From assembly GCF_001046635.1 (NCBI RefSeq), contig NZ_KQ130454.1, forward strand, positions 379,501 through 443,500: a stretch of DNA of 64,000 nt, written 5' to 3'. The notes under the pieces are model-generated. The model saw only the letters and a list, made by a program, of their open reading frames with translations. It searched no databases and was not told where the DNA came from. This stretch comes from Novosphingobium barchaimii LL02. Its GTDB lineage: Bacteria; Pseudomonadota; Alphaproteobacteria; Sphingomonadales; Sphingomonadaceae. Below, piece by piece: positions 35,139 to 42,647 of this stretch; positions within the stretch are counted from its first letter, which is position 1; each line of letters starts with the position of its first letter. The translations under genes were made by a program, and so were the position numbers.

Positions 35139-36706
35139 GGGAACAGGCCGTGCAGATACCAGCGCGGGCCGGGCGTTTCGCCGAACAGGCCGCTGCGGAA
35201 TATCCAGTAGCGGCGGCCCTTGCCGTCCTCGATGCGGTAGTAGTCACGCGTATCGCCCGCGTTGCCGGGGATGTGGCCGCCGCGCTTTCGCCACCATTCC
35301 GCGCCGATCCGCTCAGGCCCTTCGGCCAGGCAGACATCGTGGAGGCGGCCCTGCCAGCGAAAACGCTGCGGCGGACTGTCGGGAACGCCCGCGATCACGT
35401 CCACCGGCTGGGGCGGGTCGAGCAGCAGCAGCGGGCGGGGCGGAGTCTCGCCTCCTGCCGGCCAGGGAGCGGGGCGCGCCTGCGCGGCGGGGACCAGCCC
35501 CTGCGCCTTTTCGGGCAAGTGCCGGTCGCAGGGGACGAGGCGGCTCACCCGCTCCTCGCCCAGCCGCACGCCCAGCGTATCGACCAGCGCGGCGATGCTG
35601 TCTTCGGCGTCTTCCTTGCCGCTTTCCAGCCCGATCTGGCGCGAGGGCAAATGCTCGGCGCCCAGCACCGCCAAGGTGATCGCATCGAAGCCGTACCCAG
35701 GATCGAGCGGGTCGGAAAGCGTGTCGATCCGTTCGCGCAGGAGACGCATGACGGCGGCGGGGTCGCGCACCGGCTGGCCGGTTTCCACGACGAGGCGCGG
35801 ACGGACATTGTCGCTGCGGTGGAGCACCACGCGAAAGCGCCGCCCGCCGAGCTGGCGCTCCTCCATGATCCGGGCCGCCCGGGTCAGCAGTTCCTCGATC
35901 ACGTCGAGCGCATCGTCGGTGCGGGCGAGCGGTTCGGGAAAGCGCGTTTCCAGCCGGATCGGTTCGGCGAGGCGGAGCGGGGTGATCGGGCTGCCCGCCT
36001 CGCCCAGAATCGCGCGCAGGCGCATGACCGCCGCTTCCCCGAAGCGCGCCGCAAGTCCTGCCATGGGCCGCGCCGCAAGATCGCCCAGAGTTTTGAGCCC
36101 GGCGCGGCGCAGGCCGGAAAGCGCGCGTTCGTCCAGTTCCAGTGCGGCAACCGGCAGCGCGCGCACATCATGGCCGGTGCCGTGCCGGGCAAGCGCCCGC
36201 GCGGCAGCGGCATGGGCGGCCAACGCGTGGCGCACGGTATACCCTGCCGCCGCCAGCACGCCGGCGACAAGTTCATCCTCGCCGCCCAGCAGGTGCGCGC
36301 AGCCGGTCACATCCAGCACCAGTCCATCGCAGGGATCGAGCGCGACGAGCGGGGTGAAGGCGATCATCGCGCCGGCCAGCCGGTCAAGCTCGCGGCTGTC
36401 GGCCACGGGATCGTGCGGCGCCGTCGCCAGATCGGGGCAGCGCGCGCGCGCATCGGCCAACGTCATGCCCGCGCTCAAACCCTGGCGGTGCGCGGCAACG
36501 CCAACCGCCGCCAGGCGCAGCGCCTGCCCGTCACGCGCCACCAGCGCGCTGGCCGCCGCCGCTTCAGGCAGTACGCCGCAGCGGCTCGCCCGCTCGCACG
36601 GCAGCCAGGGAAACCACAGCGCCAGATAACGGCGGGGCTTCGTCCGCACCGGGCTCGGCGCTGGCGGGAAGGATGGGTTCTTCGCGGAAACAGGCATTGT
36701 CTTCAT
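35135..36706 (-). CDS. imuB: ImuB, Y-family-like polymerase subunit
   Basis: This catalytically degenerate Y-family protein of about 523 residues bridges ImuA and DnaE2 and recruits the sliding clamp. The family start RRYLALWFPWLPCERASRCG appears near residue 26, and VLDVTGCAHLLGGEDELVAG lies in the palm region. The helix-hairpin-helix-like part is LSGLRRAGLKTLGDLAARP. The usual Y-family acidic triad is not intact, as in other ImuB proteins. The start is uncertain: the ATG at 36706 overlaps imuA by 143 bases, while a GTG at 36649 would shorten the overlap to 86. Even the conserved core overlaps the imuA end. Confidence 0.9.
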   Translation of the reverse strand: MKTMPVSAKNPSFPPAPSPVRTKPRRYLALWFPWLPCERASRCGVLPEAAAASALVARDGQALRLAAVGVAAHRQGLSAGMTLADARARCPDLATAPHDPVADSRELDRLAGAMIAFTPLVALDPCDGLVLDVTGCAHLLGGEDELVAGVLAAAGYTVRHALAAHAAAARALARHGTGHDVRALPVAALELDERALSGLRRAGLKTLGDLAARPMAGLAARFGEAAVMRLRAILGEAGSPITPLRLAEPIRLETRFPEPLARTDDALDVIEELLTRAARIMEERQLGGRRFRVVLHRSDNVRPRLVVETGQPVRDPAAVMRLLRERIDTLSDPLDPGYGFDAITLAVLGAEHLPSRQIGLESGKEDAEDSIAALVDTLGVRLGEERVSRLVPCDRHLPEKAQGLVPAAQARPAPWPAGGETPPRPLLLLDPPQPVDVIAGVPDSPPQRFRWQGRLHDVCLAEGPERIGAEWWRKRGGHIPGNAGDTRDYYRIEDGKGRRYWIFRSGLFGETPGPRWYLHGLFP

Positions 36707-37319
36707 TCCATTCCAGCCGCCAGTGCATTCCCGCCGGTCCGCCTCGTCGGCGCTGGAGTTCGACGAGGAGAGCGGGAGGCCCCGGCGCGCGCATTTCCAG
36801 CGGGCTGGAAGGAGCGCTGGAGACCATCCACCGGGTATGCGCGGCGCTGGCACGCGGCGGGGCATCGCCGCGCAGCATCACAACCGGGATGCGCGACTGT
36901 TCGGCGGCAAGGATCAGGCGGCGGCTGGCGACAAGGTCATATTCGCGCAGGTTCCCCCAGGTTTCCAAAACCACCGCCGCCGGCCCGGACTGGCGCGCGG
37001 CGTCCAGCCCGGCCCGCAGCAGCCCGGCATCGTCGCGCGCATCGACGATCAGCAGCCGCGCCGGGTCCAGCCCCAACGGCGCCCAGCCTTCGCCGCAAGG
37101 GTCCATCCGCATCTGGGCGCGCCGGTCCTTGCGTACCCGCAGCAGCAGGATCGGCCGCCGCGCGTCGGCCTCGATCGCGGCGAGGCAAAAGGCCATGGCC
37201 GAGGCCCAGTCGCCGGCGGCGGCATGAACTTCGTGCAACTGCGCCTTCACCAGCCAGAGAGGCCGGGGCGGCGTTTCAGGTGGGGGATCGGCGCGGGACG
37301 GCGCGTGGGTCTGGAACAT
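36564..37319 (-). CDS. imuA: ImuA, RecA-like SOS mutagenesis protein
   Basis: This 251-residue RecA/SulA-related protein activates DnaE2-dependent mutagenesis. Features are LWLVKAQLHEVHAAAGDWAS, then FCLAAIEADARRPILLLRVR, LLIVDARDDAGLLRAGLDAA, VVLETWGNLREYDLVASRRL and a HWRLEWNEDN C-terminal part. The ATG at 37319 lies 29 bases downstream of the LexA box. The in-frame extension up to 37646 would read through the operator, so it is rejected. It is the first gene of the damage-induced operon. Confidence 0.88.
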   Translation of the reverse strand: MFQTHAPSRADPPPETPPRPLWLVKAQLHEVHAAAGDWASAMAFCLAAIEADARRPILLLRVRKDRRAQMRMDPCGEGWAPLGLDPARLLIVDARDDAGLLRAGLDAARQSGPAAVVLETWGNLREYDLVASRRLILAAEQSRIPVVMLRGDAPPRASAAHTRWMVSSAPSSPLEMRAPGPPALLVELQRRRGGPAGMHWRLEWNEDNACFREEPILPASAEPGADEAPPLSGAVVSLAAVRAGEPLRRTA

Positions 37320-37347
37320 TGGGGACCATGCCTCGAATCGGAGATAT

Positions 37348-37362
37348 GTTCCTATTATGTTC
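37348..37362 (-). promoter_or_regulatory. LexA operator (alphaproteobacterial SOS box)
   Basis: An exact GTTC-N7-GTTC site reads GAACATAATAGGAAC on the minus strand, 28 bases upstream of the imuA start. This is the known alphaproteobacterial LexA consensus in the expected place, so SOS control of imuA-imuB-dnaE2 is well supported. Confidence 0.9.
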
Positions 37363-37440
37363 CAAGATTGAGGTGTGAGTCCACTGCTTTGCGCAGACTT
37401 ATCCCGCACCGCCAGCCGAAGGGGATGGTTGTCGTTTGCG

Positions 37441-38649
37441 TCAGGCGGCTGTGGCGAACGTGTCCGAAACGGCCAGCCCGGCATAGCGTTCGACCTGGTC
37501 GGCGGCCTCGCGCACCGCGTTGCGGCCCTTGAAAGTGGGCGTTCCATCTCGCGCCCAGGATATGCCGTCGATGGTATAGGCCATGCGCTCGCGCTGCCAG
37601 GCAAGGTAGGCGCCGTGATTGGCAAAGGCGCGGTCCAGCGCCGCAACCGGATCGGCTTCGGGCGCGATCACTTCGCCGAAGTGCCACATCGCGTAGTCCT
37701 CGCTTTCCTGCCAGTCGACGCCGTGGGCATCGACGAAGAGGCACGGACGCGGATGGGCGAGAAACTCGTAAACCTGGCTGCTGACGTCGCCGACGTAGAG
37801 ATCGGCCCCCAGCGTATAACTCATGTCGTTGCAGCGCGCCGAGCCGAGGTCGACCACCACACGGCCCGGAACCGCCAAAGCCTCCCACTCGCGCCGCTCA
37901 CGCGCGGACCAGCGCCGGGCGAGCCGGACATGCGGCGCGACCACCAGATTGTAGCGCCCGTCCTGCACGACCGCCTCGATCAGCTTTCGGCCAAAGACCT
38001 CAATCGACGAATGTTTTTTCGAGAAATGCGGATTGTATAGGATCGTCGGACGCGCGTTGTCGAACAGGGGCGGACGCGGGCGGGGGGAGGACAGGATCGT
38101 GGCCAGCTTGATCGGTCCGGTCACCGTGCAGGCGTCCGGCTCGACGAAGCCGCTCGCCAGCAGGCGGTCGCGGTCCTTGCGGCCGGCCACCATCACATGG
38201 TCGAACAGCGCGAAGCGTTTCTCGAAACCGACAGCGCGGTCGCCCGCGCCGTGAGGAATGTGCAGGATCGGCGGGCAATCGTCCCGCAGCCTGCCCAGCA
38301 TCGTGGAAGTGCGTTCGGCGCAGAGGAGGACGGCGGCATCGCACAGGCGGGCTGCCCAGACGATCAGACGCGCCGCCTTGTGAAACCGGCGTGGCAGCAG
38401 GGCCGTGATGCCGGGCAATCGCATGACCTCCACGGCAGGGCATGGGCCGCCGAGTTCGCGGACCTGAGCCTGCGCGATTGCCGCTTCCTCCTCGCTGCAG
38501 ACGAAGAAAGTCACCGAGCCGGGCTGGCGGCGTTCCAGTTCGCTGGCCACCGGCAGGATATGCGCAAACTGGTGCGCTCCGCCGATGGCCAGGACATGTA
38601 TCCGCCGCAGCAACGCGTCGGGGCGACCTGAAGGGAGCAATGCGGGCAT
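37441..38649 (-). CDS. TagF/CDP-glycerol glycerophosphotransferase-like protein
   Basis: This 402-residue protein resembles the GT-B fold of TagB/TagF-type transferases. It has IHVLAIGGAHQFAHILPVAS at the N-terminus and PPILHIPHGAGDRAVGFEKR with the HGAGD motif. TILYNPHFSKKHSSIEVFGR follows, and the C-terminal half has GADLYVGDVSSQVYEFLAHP and RPCLFVDAH. In TagF these two segments bind the nucleotide-alditol donor. In alphaproteobacteria such genes are common without teichoic acid, so the substrate is likely a surface glycan or is unknown. It stands alone, divergent from the OmpR-family regulator. Confidence 0.75.
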   Translation of the reverse strand: MPALLPSGRPDALLRRIHVLAIGGAHQFAHILPVASELERRQPGSVTFFVCSEEEAAIAQAQVRELGGPCPAVEVMRLPGITALLPRRFHKAARLIVWAARLCDAAVLLCAERTSTMLGRLRDDCPPILHIPHGAGDRAVGFEKRFALFDHVMVAGRKDRDRLLASGFVEPDACTVTGPIKLATILSSPRPRPPLFDNARPTILYNPHFSKKHSSIEVFGRKLIEAVVQDGRYNLVVAPHVRLARRWSARERREWEALAVPGRVVVDLGSARCNDMSYTLGADLYVGDVSSQVYEFLAHPRPCLFVDAHGVDWQESEDYAMWHFGEVIAPEADPVAALDRAFANHGAYLAWQRERMAYTIDGISWARDGTPTFKGRNAVREAADQVERYAGLAVSDTFATAA

Positions 38650-38771
38650 GAACCGCTCTTGCCTGATCGAGATGGGGAGCCGATGGAGCCTTCATGTGAA
38701 TTTGCCCATGTCCATGGCGTGGTACTGCGCCGTCGACGCGGAGCCAGTACGCGGATAATGCTCGAGACCCC

Positions 38772-39449
38772 ATGCAGATACTCCTGGTAGAAGACGATGC
38801 CGCCCTGGCGGCGCACATCATGGCCGGCCTGCGCGAAGCCGGGCACGTCGTGGAGCACTGCTGCGACGGGCGCGATGCGCTGGTCCGGGCGACCTGCGAG
38901 ACTTACGATGCGATCGTGCTCGACCGGATGCTGCCCACGCTGGACGGCCTCAAGCTGCTGGCGGCCCTGCGCGCCACCGACGACGCGACCCCGGTGCTGA
39001 TCCTCAGCGCGCTGGGCGATGTGGACGAGCGGGTGAAGGGCCTGCGCGCCGGCGGGGACGATTACATGGCCAAGCCTTTCGCGATGTCGGAACTGCTCGC
39101 CCGCCTGGAAAGCCTGGCGCGGCGCAATGCGCCGGTCGCGGAAAACGCCAGCCTGCTGCGGATCGCCGATCTGGAGATCGACCTTGCCTCGCACACCGTC
39201 ACGCGGGCCGGGCGGCGCATCGCCCTCACCCTGCGCGAGCTGCGCATCGTCGCCTACCTTGCCCGCAATGCCGGGCGCGTGGTGACCCGCACGATGCTGC
39301 TGGAAAACGTGTGGGACTATAATTTCGACCCGCAGACCAACATCATCGACCAGCACATCTCCAAACTGCGGCAGAAGATCGCGGCGGAGCACGAGACGAA
39401 CCTGATCCACACCGTGCGCGGTGTCGGCTACATGATGCGCGAACAATGA
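38772..39449 (+). CDS. OmpR-family response regulator
   Basis: This 225-residue regulator has a receiver domain with the acidic pair D8-D9 in LLVEDDAA, phosphoacceptor Asp51 in IVLDRMLP and the conserved Lys in MAKPFAMSE. The winged-helix output domain ends with RVVTRTMLLENVWDYNFDPQ and HTVRGVGYMM. It overlaps the histidine-kinase gene by 4 bases (ATGA), so the two form a two-component pair. The stimulus and target genes are not evident. Confidence 0.95.
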   Translation: MQILLVEDDAALAAHIMAGLREAGHVVEHCCDGRDALVRATCETYDAIVLDRMLPTLDGLKLLAALRATDDATPVLILSALGDVDERVKGLRAGGDDYMAKPFAMSELLARLESLARRNAPVAENASLLRIADLEIDLASHTVTRAGRRIALTLRELRIVAYLARNAGRVVTRTMLLENVWDYNFDPQTNIIDQHISKLRQKIAAEHETNLIHTVRGVGYMMREQ

Positions 39450-40804
39450 CGCGGCTGCTGCGCAGCTTCTCGTTCCGGCTGGCACTGACCTATGCGGGGC
39501 TGTTCTGCCTCTCGGTGGCGCTGCTGATGAGCGCGGGGTACTGGCTGCGCGTGACCCTGCCGATGGACCGCACGCGCCAGTTGGTGGACGACGAATACCA
39601 CAAATTCCGCGCCGCCTACCTCGCCCACGGCGTCGACGCGACGCGGATCGCACTGGACCGGAGGGCCTCCCATGCGGGGGATCGCAAGGCCTTCCATGCG
39701 CTGCTGGCACCGGATGGCCATGTCGCCACCGCCAACCTGCCGAGCTGGCCAGCAAAGCCGCTGGGCCATCTCACCATCATCGAAGCCGACACCTTCGTGG
39801 ACGGGACGGAAATCGACCACAACGCCCTTGTCAGCGACCATCTGCTGCCGGGCGGCGCCCGCCTGATGATCGGGCGCGACGTCGAGGACATCACCGACGA
39901 CGCCGAGGTACTGCGAACCGCCGCGATCTGGATCTTCGGTGTCACCGTGATGCTGGGCCTGTCCGGCGGCTGGCTGATGAGCCTGGCGATCGGCCGGCGT
40001 ATCGAGGCGGTCACCCTGGCGGCGCGGCAGGTGATGGACGGCGACCTTGCAGGCCGCGTCCAGGTCCGGGGCACCAACGACGATTTCGACCGGCTGGGCG
40101 AAACGCTCAACCTCATGCTCTCGCGCATCCAGAGCCTGTTCAGCGCGGTGCAGAGCGTGTCCGACAACGCCGCGCATGAGCTGCGCACCCCCCTCGCCCG
40201 GCTGATCGGCCGGCTGGAGACGCTGGAACAGATCGCCGGAGACGACCCCGCGATGCGCATGGCCGCAGGCGACGCGATCGTCGAAGCCAACCGGCTCCAG
40301 CAGATCCTTTCCGCCCTGATGCGGATCTCCCGGCTGGAAAACGGGCGCCATCCGCTCGAACTGCAACGCACCGACGTGATCCAGCTGCTGGAGGACATCG
40401 TCGAATTTTACCAGCCCGAGGCCGAGCGGCTGGGCATGGAGCTGGTGGTTTCCGCGCGCCGTCCCCTCGTCGCCGACCTCGATCTCGACCTTGTATTCCA
40501 GGCCTTGTCCAACCTGCTGGACAATGCCCTGAAACATGGGGCAAGCGAGGGCCGCAGGATCGAGCTGGCCGCTGCAAAGACGAGGGACGGCCTGCACCTG
40601 AGCGTGCAGGACGACGGCCCCGGCCTGGACGCCGGCGATGCCCAACGGGTCACGCAGCAGTTCTATCGCGGGCGCTCCTCGGCCCGCGTGCCCGGTGACG
40701 GTCTGGGCCTCAGCATGGTCGCCGCGATCGCCCATGCCCACGGCGCGGCGCTGGAATTCACAGCGTCAGGCCCGGGCCTGCGCGTCTCGCTGGTATTCCC
40801 GTAA
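39446..40804 (+). CDS. Membrane sensor histidine kinase, partner of the OmpR regulator
   Basis: This 452-residue kinase has TM1 at about residues 10-32 and a periplasmic sensor of about 120 residues. TM2 at about 155-177 leads to a HAMP linker (RRIEAVTLAARQVMDGDLAG). The HisKA box is SDNAAHELRTPLARLIGRLE, with the phosphorylated His at about 237. The ATPase domain has NLLDNALKHG, DDGPGL and GDGLGLSMVAAI. It is coupled to the regulator by an ATGA overlap. The sensor domain has no family name that I can recognise. Confidence 0.94.
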   Translation: MTRLLRSFSFRLALTYAGLFCLSVALLMSAGYWLRVTLPMDRTRQLVDDEYHKFRAAYLAHGVDATRIALDRRASHAGDRKAFHALLAPDGHVATANLPSWPAKPLGHLTIIEADTFVDGTEIDHNALVSDHLLPGGARLMIGRDVEDITDDAEVLRTAAIWIFGVTVMLGLSGGWLMSLAIGRRIEAVTLAARQVMDGDLAGRVQVRGTNDDFDRLGETLNLMLSRIQSLFSAVQSVSDNAAHELRTPLARLIGRLETLEQIAGDDPAMRMAAGDAIVEANRLQQILSALMRISRLENGRHPLELQRTDVIQLLEDIVEFYQPEAERLGMELVVSARRPLVADLDLDLVFQALSNLLDNALKHGASEGRRIELAAAKTRDGLHLSVQDDGPGLDAGDAQRVTQQFYRGRSSARVPGDGLGLSMVAAIAHAHGAALEFTASGPGLRVSLVFP

Positions 40805-41055
40805 ACAGCGGCATCAGGCCGCAGGCGTGCGCCATAATTTCGGCAACAGGATTTTCCTGTATCAGGATTTTCCTACATCGCCCGGCGGTGCCATGATCGC
40901 GCCCGCTCTTTCACATCGTCGTCACAAACCGCGCGCATCCTTCAACGAACGGGTGCCGCGCGCATGACTTTCATCAACAAACGCCCGGCCGGAAAATCCC
41001 GGCGCCCAAGCGACACGATCGAAACACGATTATGGGAGAAACGTAGGCCGAAACA
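40805..41055. other. Gene-free region between the histidine kinase and tRNA-Leu
   Basis: I see no gene here. An 86-codon frame starting at 40964 runs on into the tRNA and is not credible. The region holds the first copy of the two-copy intergenic element (40869-40982). The 14 bases repeated as cagGATTTTCCT at about 40848 and 40863 form a short local duplication just before it. Confidence 0.5.
40869..40982. repeat. Two-copy intergenic element, copy A
   Basis: These 114 bases resemble 57383-57497 (115 bases) in an unrelated intergenic site. Shared blocks in the same order and spacing are TTTCCTACATCGCC at the left end, CTCTTTC followed by CATCGTCG in the middle, and CGCGCGCATG plus TTCATCAACAAAC at the right end. 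The parts between are diverged. Orientation is unknown; on the minus strand both copies carry a short ATG-AA(A/G)-TAC/GTC-ATG frame that is not conserved for long. It may be a small RNA or a dispersed repeat. Confidence 0.6.
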
Positions 41056-41080
41056 CAAAAAACCCGCTAACAAGGCGGGT
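41056..41080 (-). terminator. Intrinsic terminator of tRNA-Leu
   Basis: On the minus strand ACCCGC-N7-GCGGGT is followed by a run of T residues, 38 bases downstream of the tRNA 3' end. The 6-bp GC stem plus U-tract is a standard Rho-independent terminator. Confidence 0.8.
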
Positions 41081-41117
41081 GCCCGAAGGCGAAAATCAAT
41101 GCTGTTTCAAATTCTGC

Positions 41118-41204
41118 TGGTGCGGTCGAGAAGACTCGAACTTCCACGGGCTTTCGCCCACAACGACCTCAACGTTGCGCGTCTACCAATTCCGCCACGA
41201 CCGC
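41118..41204 (-). tRNA. tRNA-Leu (GAG)
   Basis: An 87-base class II tRNA is read on the minus strand. The acceptor stem pairs GCGGTCG with CGACCGC, followed by discriminator A and an encoded CCA. The D-arm region is GCGGAATTGGTAGACGC. The anticodon arm CAACG-TTGAGGT-CGTTG gives anticodon GAG. The long variable arm GGGCGAAAGCCC is typical of tRNA-Leu, and the T-arm contains GTTCGAGTC. No integrated element is seen at its 3' end. Confidence 0.95.
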
Positions 41205-41413
41205 ATTTTTTCGGGGCTGGATAAACATCCGCCCCCGGCAGGAGCGCGCCATTAGCAAGGGCCTTCCCGGCTGGCAAGCGGCCAGCGCAGATTATTTTCG
41301 TTTCCTGCGATTTTCCTGAATGCGTCCCTCGGCAAGCCTCTTGCCGCGCACTGGCGCACCGTCCGCCACCGGGTTAGACGAGCCGAAACGCATTCGCCGT
41401 AACGGAAGGTAGC

Positions 41414-42064
41414 ATGGGAGAATTCATCGATCCTGAACGCGTCTTGATCGTCGACGACCACTCGCTGGTTCGCGACGGCCTGCGATCGATCTTCGATGAT
41501 GTCTTCCCCGCCTGCATCATACTTGAGGCCGACAGCCTGCAAACCGCGCTGCAGGCGCTGGACGCGGAAGGCGAGGTCGACCTCGTGCTGCTGGACCTCA
41601 ATATCCCCGACGTCTCTTACCTCTCCGGCCTGGAGGCACTGCGCAGCCGTTTCCCGGCGACGCCGGTAGTGATGGTGTCGGGCATGACCGACCGCAATGT
41701 GGTGCGCGATGCTCTGGCCGCGGGCGCGGCGGGCTTCGTACCCAAGTCGCTGAAACGCGCCGCCATCGTCGATGCCCTGCAACAGGTGCTCTCGGGCGAG
41801 ATCTACATGCCCGACCTGCCCGGCCACGAACGCCAGGCCGCCGAAGAAGACCTCATCCGCGCCCGCATAGATACCCTGACCCCGCAGCAGCGCGTGGTGC
41901 TGGGGCATCTGGTGGCCGGACTGCTCAACAAGCAGGTCGCCTATGAACTGAACGTCTCGATGACCACGGTGAAGGCGCACGTCTCTGCCATCCTGCAGAA
42001 GATGGACGTGTTTTCGCGCACCCAGGCGGTCATCATGGCAAACAAGATCGGATTTCGCGGCTGA
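41414..42064 (+). CDS. NarL/LuxR-type response regulator
   Basis: This 216-residue regulator has a receiver domain with D14-D15 in VLIVDDHSLV, phosphoacceptor Asp61 in LVLLDLNIPD and a conserved Lys in GFVPKSLK. The C-terminal LuxR helix-turn-helix reads LTPQQRVVLGHLVAGLLNKQ followed by SMTTVKAHVSAILQKM. It lies 40 bases before the thioesterase gene. The nearby hybrid kinase at 42648 is the best candidate partner. In Pseudomonas the ErcS/NahK network also uses LuxR-type regulators. Partner assignment is inference. Confidence 0.92.
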   Translation: MGEFIDPERVLIVDDHSLVRDGLRSIFDDVFPACIILEADSLQTALQALDAEGEVDLVLLDLNIPDVSYLSGLEALRSRFPATPVVMVSGMTDRNVVRDALAAGAAGFVPKSLKRAAIVDALQQVLSGEIYMPDLPGHERQAAEEDLIRARIDTLTPQQRVVLGHLVAGLLNKQVAYELNVSMTTVKAHVSAILQKMDVFSRTQAVIMANKIGFRG

Positions 42065-42104
42065 GGCGTGCTTTTCGCGGCGGCGGCCTGTAGGGCGATC
42101 AGCC

Positions 42105-42536
42105 ATGAGCCGAGAACCGCTACGCCCGCGCGGCGCCTACCGCGCCTTCGTGTCCACCCCCACGCGCTGGCATGACAACGACGTCTACGGGCACGTCAAC
42201 AACGTGGTCTATTACGCCTTCTTCGATACGGCAGTAAACGCCTGGCTGGTTGAAACAGGCCTGCTCGACATCGAGAACGGCGATCCGATCGGTGTGGTGG
42301 TGGAGACCGGGTGCCGCTACGCCGCCTCGGTGCATTTCCCGCAGAAGCTGGAGGTCGGGCTCACCGTCGCCCGCCTCGGCACCAGCAGCGTGACCTATCA
42401 CCTCGGCCTTTTCGTCGAGGGCGAAGACGAGCCTGCCGCCGAGGGCCACTTCACCCACGTCTACGTCGGGCGCGAAAGCCGCAGGCCCGTGTCCTTGCCC
42501 GAAAACTGGCGCGAGGTTCTTTCGCGGCTGGCCTGA
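42105..42536 (+). CDS. Acyl-CoA thioesterase, hotdog fold (4-HBT type)
   Basis: This 143-residue single hotdog domain has the YbgC/4-hydroxybenzoyl-CoA thioesterase signature TRWHDNDVYGHVNNVVYYAF, with the catalytic Asp in D-x-Y-G-H-V-N-N. It follows with EGHFTHVYVGRESRRPVSLP at the C-terminus. It probably hydrolyses an acyl- or aryl-CoA; the substrate is unknown. It sits between the LuxR-type regulator and the hybrid kinase gene, with which it converges. Confidence 0.9.
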   Translation: MSREPLRPRGAYRAFVSTPTRWHDNDVYGHVNNVVYYAFFDTAVNAWLVETGLLDIENGDPIGVVVETGCRYAASVHFPQKLEVGLTVARLGTSSVTYHLGLFVEGEDEPAAEGHFTHVYVGRESRRPVSLPENWREVLSRLA

Positions 42537-42606
42537 GGGTTCCCAAAGGGCCTTTTCGCAGACCCCGCCCGGTCGGGATTCAAAGGTTTTGCAACGCCCC
42601 TCGGCA

Positions 42607-42631
42607 CCGTTCAGCCCGAGCCTGTCGACGG
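42607..42631. repeat. Degenerate copy of the REP-like repeat
   Basis: CCGTTCAGCCCGAGCCTGTC and the next five bases match the repeat unit at 55836 in about 20 of 25 positions. It lies between convergent genes (thioesterase and hybrid kinase), the usual place for such elements. No second arm is visible, so it looks like a decayed single unit. Confidence 0.5.
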
Positions 42632-42647
42632 CACCGGCAGTCGGCCC

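Noticed and set aside
35150-37378. 742-codon plus-strand frame across imuB/imuA
   Set aside because: Antisense to imuB and imuA and crosses the LexA operator; no recognisable domain.
41118-41204. tRNA-Leu as an integration site of a genomic island
   Set aside because: No integrase gene and no repeated 3' tRNA fragment were seen on either side.
40964-41224. 86-codon frame ending in the tRNA region
   Set aside because: It runs through a terminator and across tRNA-Leu; the start lies in the two-copy intergenic element instead.
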